A stretch of DNA of 22,236 nucleotides from contig WKLE02001047.1 in NCBI GenBank assembly GCA_014885115.2, positions 1-22,236 on the forward strand. Direction: 5' to 3'. The stretch's first letter is position 1. Each line of letters opens with the position of its first letter. A program made the position numbers and the translations under genes. The notes beneath the pieces were generated by a model that saw only the letters and a program-made list of their open reading frames with translations, searched no databases and had not been told where the DNA came from. Below are positions 10,384 to 18,129 of this stretch, piece after piece. This DNA is from Asterionellopsis glacialis (lineage: Eukaryota; Bacillariophyta; Plagiogrammaphyceae; Rhaphoneidales; Asterionellopsidaceae).

Positions 10384-11893
10384 TTAAGTCTCCTCGGCAG
10401 TCAAGAGTCGTTTTGCTACCCCATTGACGTGTAGGAAACCAAGAATAGCCACAACTCTTCCTGGTCCACCATTATCGTCGTCAATATTGTTTTTGTATTT
10501 CGAAGAGGCTATCTCACACGCAGAATGAATACCTTCTACTAATTGATCATCTCGTTCACACAAAATAAGTCTAGTAGCCGGTAGTGCGAGTGCAATGTAA
10601 CCCAATGCCACAACTACAGCACTCGTCATGATGTCAGCAACAAGATCGGTCCCTATAGCTCCTGCATTAGAGAGTGAAAGTGGTATAGATGGGTCCATAA
10701 ACAAAGCTTTGAATGGAGGGACTTTGAATCCATCTCCTTCGAAAGCATTCCATAGAGATAAAATGAAACTGACAAAAACTTGTGCCAAGATCAACGGTGG
10801 TAACGTCAGACGAAGTAAATCATTTTTAACACCTTCATGTCGGGTGAGAAAATCTCGCATACTGAGTTGATTTGGTAACAATACAGCATCTCCATCAATA
10901 GCAGTTTGTAAGGCAATAGCTTCTCTTCCAAACGCTTTGTCCCATCCAGACAATTTATGGTCAATCACCCACTCTCTTATCATATCTGCGGACACAGACG
11001 GAAGAGATCCGAATCGTTGGAGAGTTTCATCCACGGTCCTATCAGCCAAGATAATGTCACAACCTTCTATTTTCTCAGCTATTTCTACTGCCGTTTTGAA
11101 TTCTAAACCTGGTTCAAAACCACTAAGAGCTGTTTGGAGACCATTAGCACCACCAAGAATAGCTGTAGCCACACCTATTAATATTGCACAAGTTGCATAC
11201 GTGGGTAGTTTCGCAGTTAGACAAAAATCATGTTTGATCAATGAGGCAAGATTTCATGAGTTTGTATGTGGTAGTGCCAGTGTCACCATTCGTCTTTATC
11301 TTACCTGTAGCCAACCCTCTTTTTCGGATTGTTTTGGCAATAACTTTTGAAAAGCGAGTCACTCCGGATGGTAATTGTTCTTTCTTATCTAGCAAATCGC
11401 ACTGATCCAACTTTTTGTCTTTCTCCATCTCTCGCCTTAAATCGGCAAATCGTGAGGCGCATAATTCTAAAACAACCACGTCAGTTTTGGATTGCTTCTT
11501 GTTGCTTTCTGTCTCTCTTATTGGTGATGGTGGTGTATCCAATAGAACATGTGCTACATCTGCAGCTGAAGATGATGAACCATGCATGCATCCTAACAAT
11601 ACAATTTGACATTTCGTCTTTGGGTCTTCAAATTCTAAAAATGAAGTAGCTGTTTTATTTGTTTCGTAGCAACTTGTTTTCCTTGCAAAATATTTTAACT
11701 GCTGTGGATTGAAACATGTACGCCCTTCTTGATGATCGAACCGAGATGACACTGTATTTAGTAATAGTAACCTTGGCACACAACAAAAAGCGTATGTTTT
11801 AATTGGTCCATCTTTCAGGTACGAAATAATGGTTAGTGCTAGCGACCACTGCAGGCATCTTTGGATAGTACCAAAAAAATTTCGCACCAGCAT
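10384..11893 (-). CDS. TraB/PrgY-family membrane protein, two exons
   Basis: Exons on the minus strand are 11893-11305 and 11174-10384, giving 459 residues; the frame changes across a 130-nt intron. TraB hallmarks are visible: LLGCMHGSS at about 99-107, VVVLELCASRF at 139-149, a GFEPGLEF segment around 215-222, and DIILADR at 236-242. Near the C-terminus lie two hydrophobic helices (around LILAQVFVSFILSLW and VVVALGYIALALP) and the closing ERDDQL...RVVAILGFLHVNGV motif. The N-terminus is hydrophobic and basic and may be an organelle-targeting sequence. Bacterial PrgY/TraB acts in pheromone shut-down; eukaryotic relatives sit in organelle membranes, with poorly known biochemistry. The family call is strong. 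The exact acceptor is uncertain, because an alternative 12 nt further on also keeps frame. Confidence 0.85.
11175..11304 (-). other. Intron of the TraB-family gene, with competing acceptors
   Basis: The GTAAGA donor begins at 11304. The first AG is the TTAATAG ending at 11175 (130-nt intron). A second AG ending at 11163 would give a 142-nt intron and remove four residues. The sequence preceding the donor (GGTTGGCTACAG, 11305-11316) is nearly repeated at the acceptor side (GGTGTGGCTACAG, 11163-11175). Confidence 0.75.
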
Positions 11894-12781
11894 TTTCCTA
11901 CTTTAATTTTATTCGCAGTAACTAATGGAAGAAAGGAAGAATATTAGGATTGCTCTCCTTCTTTTCTCTCGCTCTGTCGCTCTGTCTTTCTCTCTGGCTA
12001 TCTTAGGGAGGTAGAAAGAGAAGAATCATCAATCAAGATTAACCTACTTTACTGGGTATTTGTTTGCCTGGGTACTGTATCTTCATACCGAGAAAATGAA
12101 ACATGAAGCAGGGTGCAGAATGAATAATTGACATCAGAGATTGAAATTACTCTTTTGATGACTGTCTGTCGTTTCTGATATTACGAGATTGAGATTGAGA
12201 TTTCAATTATTAGTGGTAAATACTACCTGACACAGTCGCTGGGTTGGAAATGTGGTACCAGGTATCTAGAGGGTCCTTGCTGTACAGTAGATGGCGGTGC
12301 AGTACCTTGTACAGTTACCCAGTTACACAGGTAAGAAGTCCTCCATACCGGTATGCACCAGTTAGAAGATACTACAAGGTAGAATGTAGAACTGACAATA
12401 TTACATTACAGATCCTGTATGTTCGACTGAATATATAAATGTAAGAAATCTTGGAGCAACAATATTTTCGATCTACTCTCAGATGACTATTTAACGGTAT
12501 CTTTTATTATTATATATGTATATGTACATTGGTAAATACATTGCATGTACCTGTACAAATACATACAATATAACAGCAGGTACATTACCTTGTACCTGGT
12601 ATGTAGTTAGCAAGACAGATACCGGTACTAAAGGTGTTAGACGATGATAAAATCATTTGAAATCGAATAAGATATCGTTAGCTGGGATGTGTTGCAACCA
12701 CAGACCAACAGGACACACCCACCAATCAATGGTGTGATTACTAACTTCAGCTTGATTTTTTCTGTAGTATGACTGACTAAA
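11894..12781. promoter_or_regulatory. Divergent intergenic region with palindrome cluster
   Basis: No credible gene is seen. A pyrimidine-rich tract lies at about 11955-11998, next to the TraB-family start. TACC(N)GGTA sites occur at 12256-12264 (as TACCAGGTA), 12346-12353, 12593-12601 and 12620-12627, with related GTACCTGTAC-like sequences around 12547-12556. An AT-rich TATATATGTATATGTACAT stretch lies near 12511-12530. Confidence 0.5.
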
Positions 12782-13966
12782 ATGGTGTTCTTGTTCCACT
12801 TCTTTGCTGCTACTAGCACACTTTTATTTTTTAGTTTGCTTCCTGCTGCCGTCCAAGCGCTCACCACGAAAAATAGAATTATTGCTAGACAGCCAGGATT
12901 GTTTGGTACACGATGGAAGAGCATTTCCACCGTCCAAACCCGACAACGTATACTCCAGCAATGTGCAACAACTCAAATACGTAACTTACGTATTTCTTCT
13001 TCCCAATTGAATGCTGAGATCCGAGTAAGAGATTGGAAAGAAGGGCAAGACGAAGAGAAAATATTGGATTTGTTACGTTCCGCTGAGTCTGAATTTGCTT
13101 TTGATCCTGAGGGTCCACTTATGGTAGATTGTGGAAGTGCTACAGCTATTAGAGAATCGTATGACCCTAATGATGGCGGATTTTTCCTCGTAGCAACAGA
13201 TAACGGCGATGACGAAATTGTGGGAATTGGAGCTTTGATCATAGGAACACCCATAACATATTCAACATCCGGTGCATCTCGTTCCTTTCCAGATAAAGTG
13301 ACAGGTGCGGCACGTCGATTGTGTACTTCCGAGAATGCTCAAAGATCCTCTGAGGAAAAATCTACTATTTTGCAATGCTTATTAACTGAGATTGAAAAAC
13401 GAGCAACTCGAGGTGGTGCAACTGAACTCATTATCCTTGCATATCCCGCAACAACAACAACTCGCAGACCTAACAGTAGTTTGCTCGAAGAGAGAGGATA
13501 TTTTGAACTCCCAGCCAATCTAAATGGAGTAGAAGCAGTACAGTATTGTAAGAACCTTGAGTCGGCAATTTCAGTCGAGACGAATTCAGCAGTGACTACT
13601 ACTCCAGAAAACAATCTTTCTGCGGGTCATACTAGCAAGACAAGTAGCAGTGCAGTCGACGTGGTGATTGGAGTGTCTTTCATTTCCATACTTTTAGTAG
13701 CTTTACTGGGGGTAGCAAATATGATGGGTCTTGAATTATTACCCTCGAATGATAACCGAGGAATAGGGATGCCTTTATCTACTGAAGAACTTCAACGTCT
13801 CAAACAGGATGAACAACTTCAACGAACTGATATTGATGGACAAAAAAGCATAGAGGGGGCAGGGGCGGGTGGTAGTAGACAGTGGGAAGATCTTAATGCA
13901 GAAGAACGCCGTGAAGAGGTTGCTCTCATGAAAATAATTCAAGGACAAGATTTCCGATTGCAATAG
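12782..13966 (+). CDS. Secretory/plastid-targeted GNAT-like protein with a C-terminal membrane helix
   Basis: A single 394-codon frame. Residues 1-26 form a signal peptide ending AAVQA-LTT, followed by a basic, Ser/Thr-rich stretch; this is compatible with a diatom two-part plastid presequence, although Leu rather than Phe follows the cleavage site. Residues about 79-260 have the order of a GNAT acyltransferase fold: IRVRDW first strand, helix EEKILDLLR, strands FFLVATD and IVGIGALIIG, a helix-rich STILQCLLTEIEKRA, then a strand (ELIILAYP) and a LLEERGYFEL segment typical of the GNAT C-terminus. The acetyl-CoA binding loop is not clearly conserved, so activity is unproven. A membrane helix spans about 293-313, followed by a charged tail. 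Substrate is unknown. Fold assignment is moderate. Confidence 0.7.
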   Translation: MVFLFHFFAATSTLLFFSLLPAAVQALTTKNRIIARQPGLFGTRWKSISTVQTRQRILQQCATTQIRNLRISSSQLNAEIRVRDWKEGQDEEKILDLLRSAESEFAFDPEGPLMVDCGSATAIRESYDPNDGGFFLVATDNGDDEIVGIGALIIGTPITYSTSGASRSFPDKVTGAARRLCTSENAQRSSEEKSTILQCLLTEIEKRATRGGATELIILAYPATTTTRRPNSSLLEERGYFELPANLNGVEAVQYCKNLESAISVETNSAVTTTPENNLSAGHTSKTSSSAVDVVIGVSFISILLVALLGVANMMGLELLPSNDNRGIGMPLSTEELQRLKQDEQLQRTDIDGQKSIEGAGAGGSRQWEDLNAEERREEVALMKIIQGQDFRLQ

Positions 13967-14360
13967 GATTTTCTAGACAACAAATATACATTTTCAGAAT
14001 TTTGTGTAATTTTACCTGAAATTTTTTGTATCGCTACCTTTCAAATTCAAATGTTCCATTCTCATATAAGTTCAGACTCTCGTTAACTGCTAAAGATGCA
14101 CATAAGTCACATGACATAGGACCTACTATAACAAAAATCTGGAGTAACACCTCAAGCAGCTCCCACATCGATCACACTGCTAGGATTGCCACTCCCAGCC
14201 ACATTAGGGAAAAAACTACTTACCGGCAGATCCTAAATTTTAACGGTTTGTAACCGTAAGAAATCTAAATGTGTATTATTGCTTCGACTTCGATAGACTG
14301 CCAAAAAAAATGAGAACCGGATATGATTAGAGTTGTGATGAGCCGAATTTCGGTGACAGC
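13967..14360. other. Intergenic spacer, tandem genes
   Basis: 394 bp between the GNAT-like gene and the ECHDC1-like gene. A short plus-strand frame (14026-14253) has no family features. No strong motif is seen; one degenerate TTACCGGCA lies near 14220. Confidence 0.4.
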
Positions 14361-15545
14361 ATGGTGTTACATGCATCGTGTTCATTACTAGTATTCAACA
14401 TATTATTAAACCCGATATTTCTTTATTTTTCCTCTTTGAACTCCAAACAAGTTGCAACTCAAGACATCGTTGAAACCGAGACAAGCGTATCATCCGTGTA
14501 TACAGTAAAAAAGGACGCGCAAGTGAGACAACGAACTATTTTGAACTCCTCAACTGCTGTGAAATCATTCAAACCGATGTTGAGGCGTTGCATTGAGACG
14601 AGTAGATACTTTCGCTTACTTGTTCCAAAGTGGCAACAACGATCTTTTTCTGTCCTTGCCAAGAGTAAGGATGAAATTGCTACAATTAGAGAACACCTTC
14701 GAAACTTTGGATCCACAGAAGACTCTGTTTCTCTCCGATTGACATCTGAGTTAGAACATTCATCGTCACTTTCGAAGTTGGGATCTACAACAGCATTAAT
14801 TACATTGAAGAATCCTGCCTCACGCAATGCACTGACAGGTAAAATGATGGCGGAATTGGCAGATACTGTTGATGAACTCGAGTCAAATGAAGGTTACCAA
14901 AAATCATTGACATCTGTTATTGTACGAGGGGATGCGGATTTCTTCTGCGCTGGTGCAGATATTGGAGTTGCAAAGGAGCATTTGCTTTCGTCAGAGGGAG
15001 GGCGCTTAATGAGTACTCTAATGATTGATACTTTGACGCGATTTCGCCATTTACCTTTTGTTACTGTTGCCGCTATTGAGGGCATGGCTGTTGGTGGTGG
15101 AGCTGAGTTGACAACTGCTATGGACTATCGTATTATAGAAAGAGATGCCAAGTTACGTTTTGTTCATGCTCACATGGGTGTTTCTCCTGGTTGGGGAGGT
15201 GCAACAAGGCTCGTAAGATTGATAGGACGAAATCGCGCTCTCGAGCTGCTGGGTACTGCTCAACCATCCAATGCTGATCAAAGTTTGCAACTCGGACTAG
15301 TAGATAAAGTGGTTTCCCTTGATTCCACGATGGATGAAACGTTAGTGGCATTTCTAGATCGATTTGTCCATGCTCATCCGGGTGTGCTCCATGCCGCAAA
15401 GACAGTTGTGGCAGGTGTAGAGGATGCATCATCATTTGAGGAAGCTGTGGCTAATGAGCACGAAGTATTCTTAAAAATGTGGGGTGGAGAAGCAAATCTT
15501 GCTGCTCTTGCCCGGGCGAAGACCAAGAAACCGAAGAAGACTTAG
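14361..15545 (+). CDS. ECHDC1: Enoyl-CoA hydratase-family protein, ECHDC1-like (ethylmalonyl-CoA decarboxylase)
   Basis: A 394-codon frame. The crotonase core starts near residue 143 (ALITLKNPASRNAL), with the oxyanion-hole segments FFCAGAD (194-200) and AVGGGAEL (243-250). The segments TLTRF.RLP, GGGAELTTA.D(Y/F)R, RFVH..MG..P.WGG.TRLV and the C-terminal WGG.ANL.A(L/I)A match the ECHDC1 branch better than ordinary enoyl-CoA hydratases. ECHDC1 decarboxylates ethylmalonyl-CoA formed by mistake by acetyl-CoA carboxylase, a metabolite-repair role in lipid metabolism. The N-terminus is odd: Met1 begins a hydrophobic segment, while Met73 (ATG at 14577) begins an arginine-rich, acid-free stretch typical of a mitochondrial presequence. 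The true start may be 14577, or the two may give different destinations. The family call is strong; substrate is inferred from motif similarity. Confidence 0.85.
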   Translation: MVLHASCSLLVFNILLNPIFLYFSSLNSKQVATQDIVETETSVSSVYTVKKDAQVRQRTILNSSTAVKSFKPMLRRCIETSRYFRLLVPKWQQRSFSVLAKSKDEIATIREHLRNFGSTEDSVSLRLTSELEHSSSLSKLGSTTALITLKNPASRNALTGKMMAELADTVDELESNEGYQKSLTSVIVRGDADFFCAGADIGVAKEHLLSSEGGRLMSTLMIDTLTRFRHLPFVTVAAIEGMAVGGGAELTTAMDYRIIERDAKLRFVHAHMGVSPGWGGATRLVRLIGRNRALELLGTAQPSNADQSLQLGLVDKVVSLDSTMDETLVAFLDRFVHAHPGVLHAAKTVVAGVEDASSFEEAVANEHEVFLKMWGGEANLAALARAKTKKPKKT

Positions 15546-15931
15546 TTCGTGCTGGTTTTTTAAAAAATCTAATTCTACTGTATTTTAAAGTCCCAATAAT
15601 TGAAATGCTTTGTAAACAAAAATATCTTGCAAGCTTTTTAGAACTTATCTTCAAAAGAAACGAGAAAATGGATCTCTTGTCGTAATAAACAAGTAAGAGT
15701 GCATTCTGATTAATGTGCTTTAAATAATAAAAGTTTGTTAGATTTTTTAAAACGCTAAATATCTAGAACTATAATCATTGGGCTTAGAATCAAATCTATG
15801 AAAACTTTCGTCATCTCGACATGGTTTTGGTTCCAATCGAGTTGAGTCATTCGCTCCATTCAACTTCGCCCAAGAATCTCATCCAAACAGTCTTGCCACA
15901 GCATAACAATTGATTTTATAGGCAATAATCG
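15546..15931. other. Convergent 3' region carrying the arsS SECIS
   Basis: 386 bp between the ECHDC1-like stop and the proposed arsS stop. AT-rich, with AATAA-type signals on the plus strand near 15683-15730. The SECIS-like hairpin for the minus-strand gene occupies about 15778-15873; the rest shows nothing further. Confidence 0.6.
15778..15873 (-). promoter_or_regulatory. Putative eukaryotic SECIS element in arsS 3' UTR
   Basis: Read on the minus strand: the 5' core ATGAC is at 15850-15846. A 13-nt arm (TCAACTCGATTGG) leads to unpaired AA at 15832-15831 opening an AACCAAAA apical loop. The return arm ends at 15811, followed by the 3' core CGAA at 15810-15807. The arms pair as TCA/TGA, one A-A mismatch, CTCGA/TCGAG, then a G-U pair, a bulge and TGG/CCA. 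ATGA/GA can form the tandem G-A quartet. An outer TTGGGC (15873-15868) can pair with GCCCAA (15783-15778). The ATGAN, 13-nt arm, AA and NGAN spacing fits the eukaryotic consensus. It begins about 82 nt after the TAA and 100 nt after the TGA. Identified by eye, without a folding program. Confidence 0.75.
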
Positions 15932-17465
15932 TTACGCTGTGGTCCCTTGTCAGCTAGATCCCATGCCAGCCGTGCAGCCAAAGCAATGATTGTCGTGTCG
16001 GATGGAAACCTTTTCAAGATCTGTGAGAGAATNNAGTCGCAATCAAATATCTTTCCATCATACCCCACGCTGACAGTATTCATGCACATCAAACTCCCTA
16101 AGGTGTCTCCGTTAAAGTTTCGAACTAGCAAATCCATATAGTCTTTTAGCTCATCGCGCCGATATAAAAAGTCCGCAAACCTCTTCACAGGCATATTTGT
16201 CATAGTGAATAGCTGATTAAACAAAATTCCGAAATTTTTGTCCAATACTTCCTTGTATTTTTCTTCGAGACTTGCTTGCGGAGGGGGCAAAAAAGCTCCA
16301 AGAGGGTTGTAGACCAAATCGAGCTCCAAAGCTGTATCGACTTTTCCGTACCCAGCTTCGTTAAGGGCCAGAAGTGCTGCAATTGATCTCTCAAAAACGC
16401 CATTACCCCGCTGTGTGTCTACGTTCTCCGCTGAATAACAGGGAAGGGATGCAATAATATGAACCTTCTGCTCCTTTAGAAAGTCAACCAAGTCTTCTTG
16501 CCCTGGTTCCTGCAATACTGTTAAATTACAACGATCGATTATATCTAAATCGCAACCGTACAAAAGAGCGTGGTATTTTTTAATTAGTCATCATTCATTC
16601 CCCTTCGAGTTGTTTTTGAAAAAGCATTTCAGGAAAACTCACCAATGTCTGGCCGAATTGATCGAGCCATGCGGACTAAGTATCGAAAGTTATCGTTCAA
16701 CTCAGGTGCGCCACCAGTAATATCAAGGGTTGTAATTGACGGTGTGCTTTTTAGCAGTTCAAGGCATTGAGCTGCTGTTTCAGCCGTCATCATTTCTTTT
16801 CGCAGAGGGCTGCTTTCCACATGACAGTGGCCGCAAGCTTGATTACAATAAAGGCCAATCTATATAGTAGAAAAACAGGTTGAAATTCTCAGAAAATCAG
16901 GAACGAAAATATCAGAAACCGTTTCACTGTGATGGGAAAACAAACGTACATTAATTTGAAGCACTTCTGGCGTTTTCCGCTTACGGTATATTGCAGCTTC
17001 TCCGTCAGTCTTTTGGTTGACAAAAGAATCAAAATCCGTGATTCCCAGTGAGTCGAGAGCTCGCCGACGTTTCGTTCGTTCTTCCTTCGAAACTTGAGCA
17101 GGGCCTAGTGTCTTTAACTTTTCTACTACCTTTTGAAACTCTGCGTCTCCTTCCATTTCTGAAATTGTCTGTTCAACAAGCGACTGTCCATTCAAGTCTT
17201 TCCTCCTCCATTTTTCTATCTTTTTGAGCTTTATTTTCTCAATGTCGACAGACGTTTTTCCGTAGTCAGGCAAATCCTTTCGAGAGCCTGCTGCGCCTTC
17301 CTTTTCTGTCATAGAATTCAGCGACTTACAATGCCATGACAGGGATACAGTAGCTGGCGAAGGTGGAACGAAACCTTGTGAACCGTCCAGCGCGCTCATC
17401 AAAAACGTCGACAACGCCATGCGCTCTATGAAGCGGCACCGGCGATAGTTCCTCCTTTCTGACAT
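15932..17465 (-). CDS. arsS: Arsenosugar biosynthesis radical SAM selenoprotein ArsS (three exons, broken by an assembly gap)
   Basis: Minus-strand exons are 17465-16950, 16859-16643 and 16544-15932 (introns 90 and 98 nt, GT-AG). Exon 1 encodes a basic N-terminus, a short hydrophobic stretch ending GSQG-FVPP (possible plastid presequence) and a charged ~130-residue extension. LQIN joins IGLYCNQACGHCHVESSPLR, the CxxxCxxC radical-SAM cluster. Then come TLDITGGAPELN, IIDRCNLTVLQEPGQEDL, ASLPCYSAENVDTQRG, LVYNPLGAFLPP, NQLFTMTNMPVKRFADFL and SVGYDGKIFDCD, all typical of ArsS. Two unresolved bases follow at 16033-16034. Beyond them a different frame gives SLTDLEKVSI and HCFGCTAGMGSS-TGA-QGTTA-TAA, the family's C-terminal motif with TGA at its Cys/Sec position. 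ArsS acts after arsenite methylation to add a 5'-deoxyadenosyl-derived group toward arsenosugars. Compared with relatives, roughly 20 residues seem missing at the gap. It is head-to-head with the arsenate reductase gene. Confidence 0.88.
15950..15952 (-). other. arsS: In-frame TGA, proposed selenocysteine codon of ArsS
   Basis: The minus-strand codons around it read GGA TCT AGC TGA CAA GGG ACC ACA GCG TAA. The TGA takes the place of the Cys (or Sec) in the family tail GSS-(C/U)-xG, and the frame continues to a proper TAA at 15932-15934. A SECIS-like hairpin follows. Confidence 0.82.
16033..16034. other. Two ambiguous bases (NN), likely assembly gap
   Basis: The N pair lies immediately after the ArsS FDCD motif. 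The frame before it and the frame of the HCFGC tail differ, and the intervening distance (about 14 codons) is shorter than in relatives, so more than two bases are probably missing or wrong here. Confidence 0.8.
16545..16642 (-). other. Intron 2 of arsS
   Basis: A 98-nt intron. Donor GTGAGT begins at 16642; acceptor GATTTAG ends at 16545 after a T-rich stretch. It joins ...RPDI to DIIDRCNL in frame. An upstream AG (in CGAAG) would not give the family sequence. Confidence 0.75.
16860..16949 (-). other. Intron 1 of arsS
   Basis: A 90-nt intron. Donor GTACGT begins at 16949; acceptor ATATAG ends at 16860. It joins LQIN to IGLYC exactly at a codon boundary, just before the iron-sulfur cluster cysteines. 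Confidence 0.85.
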
Positions 17466-18129
17466 CGTTTGTGTACCTTGTAAATATCTAAATATCCCTA
17501 AACAACAAAAGCATGAAAAACCACCGAATCCTTTGTTCTTGTTGTGGGTTGTGGATTGTGATTTTGGGAGTTTCGCTTATCAACACGGGAAAATAGTCAG
17601 CAAAAACATGTAGGTCCTAAAAACATCTCTTCAGATTTCAAATGATGACAACGCAGCGCCAAGCAAGGGGCGGGAATCAGAATTTGAGAAATAATGCTCG
17701 TTCATCGTTCGATCGTACGGATAGAAACAGTTCAGATCGTCTGCCTGCCTGTTAGCCGTAGATTGCAGTACCTGGAAGCAAGTATTTTAATAGGACTAAT
17801 ATAGATCCTACAAGGTACTGTACTATCCCACCTACATCCCCTTGCTAGTCACTTGCTACAATCTTTTTCTTTACGTACGTTGTACGTACGTGGTTGGGCA
17901 ATCAGTGGGCAATCACTAATCTTCATTTCCTTCTTGGGAAGATTTCTTTTGTTAATTGATATTACAGTATTTTTGATTTTGTGTGATCTAAAGTGGTGGG
18001 CTCGCGGGTAGAGCTTACAGAACATCATCATCTGTGGAATCTGGTGTCCCAAAGTTCATATCAAAAGAGTCTGAGGCTTTCAACATTCAACTTTGTGGTC
18101 CTTCGCTACATAGAACTTGATCTTCAACA
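17466..18129. promoter_or_regulatory. Shared divergent upstream region of arsS and arsenate reductase
   Basis: 664 bp separate the two ATGs, with no credible gene inside. It holds paired TACGTACGT palindromes at 17872-17880 and 17883-17891, then two abutting GGGCAATCA copies at 17896-17904 and 17907-17915 (11-bp period). Weak TACCTGGA and AAGGTACTGTAC elements occur near 17769 and 17812. These repeats are candidates for regulator sites controlling both arsenic genes; no specific factor is implied. Confidence 0.5.

Noticed and set aside
11175..11304. Two separate TraB-family genes
   Set aside because: The N-terminal half and C-terminal half of one TraB domain lie in two frames with good splice sites between them.
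14026..14253. 75-codon frame between the GNAT-like and ECHDC1-like genes
   Set aside because: No homology features, and it sits where 3' and 5' untranslated sequence is expected.
15916..16032. Continuous minus-strand frame through the NN giving a tail ending NDYCL
   Set aside because: It has no resemblance to the ArsS C-terminus, whereas the next frame carries HCFGCTAGMGSS exactly where the family motif should be. The frame is an artefact of the two Ns.
15932..17465. arsS as a pseudogene with a frameshift and premature TGA
   Set aside because: The frame break coincides with the N gap, not a sequenced indel. The TGA lies at a known Cys/Sec position, the frame continues to a TAA, and a SECIS-like element follows.
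17990..18060. Possible tRNA-like stretch before the arsenate reductase gene
   Set aside because: GGGCTCGCGGGTAGAG looked tRNA-like, but no cloverleaf arms or T-loop GGTTCRA sequence could be assembled. I saw no tRNA or rRNA genes in the window.
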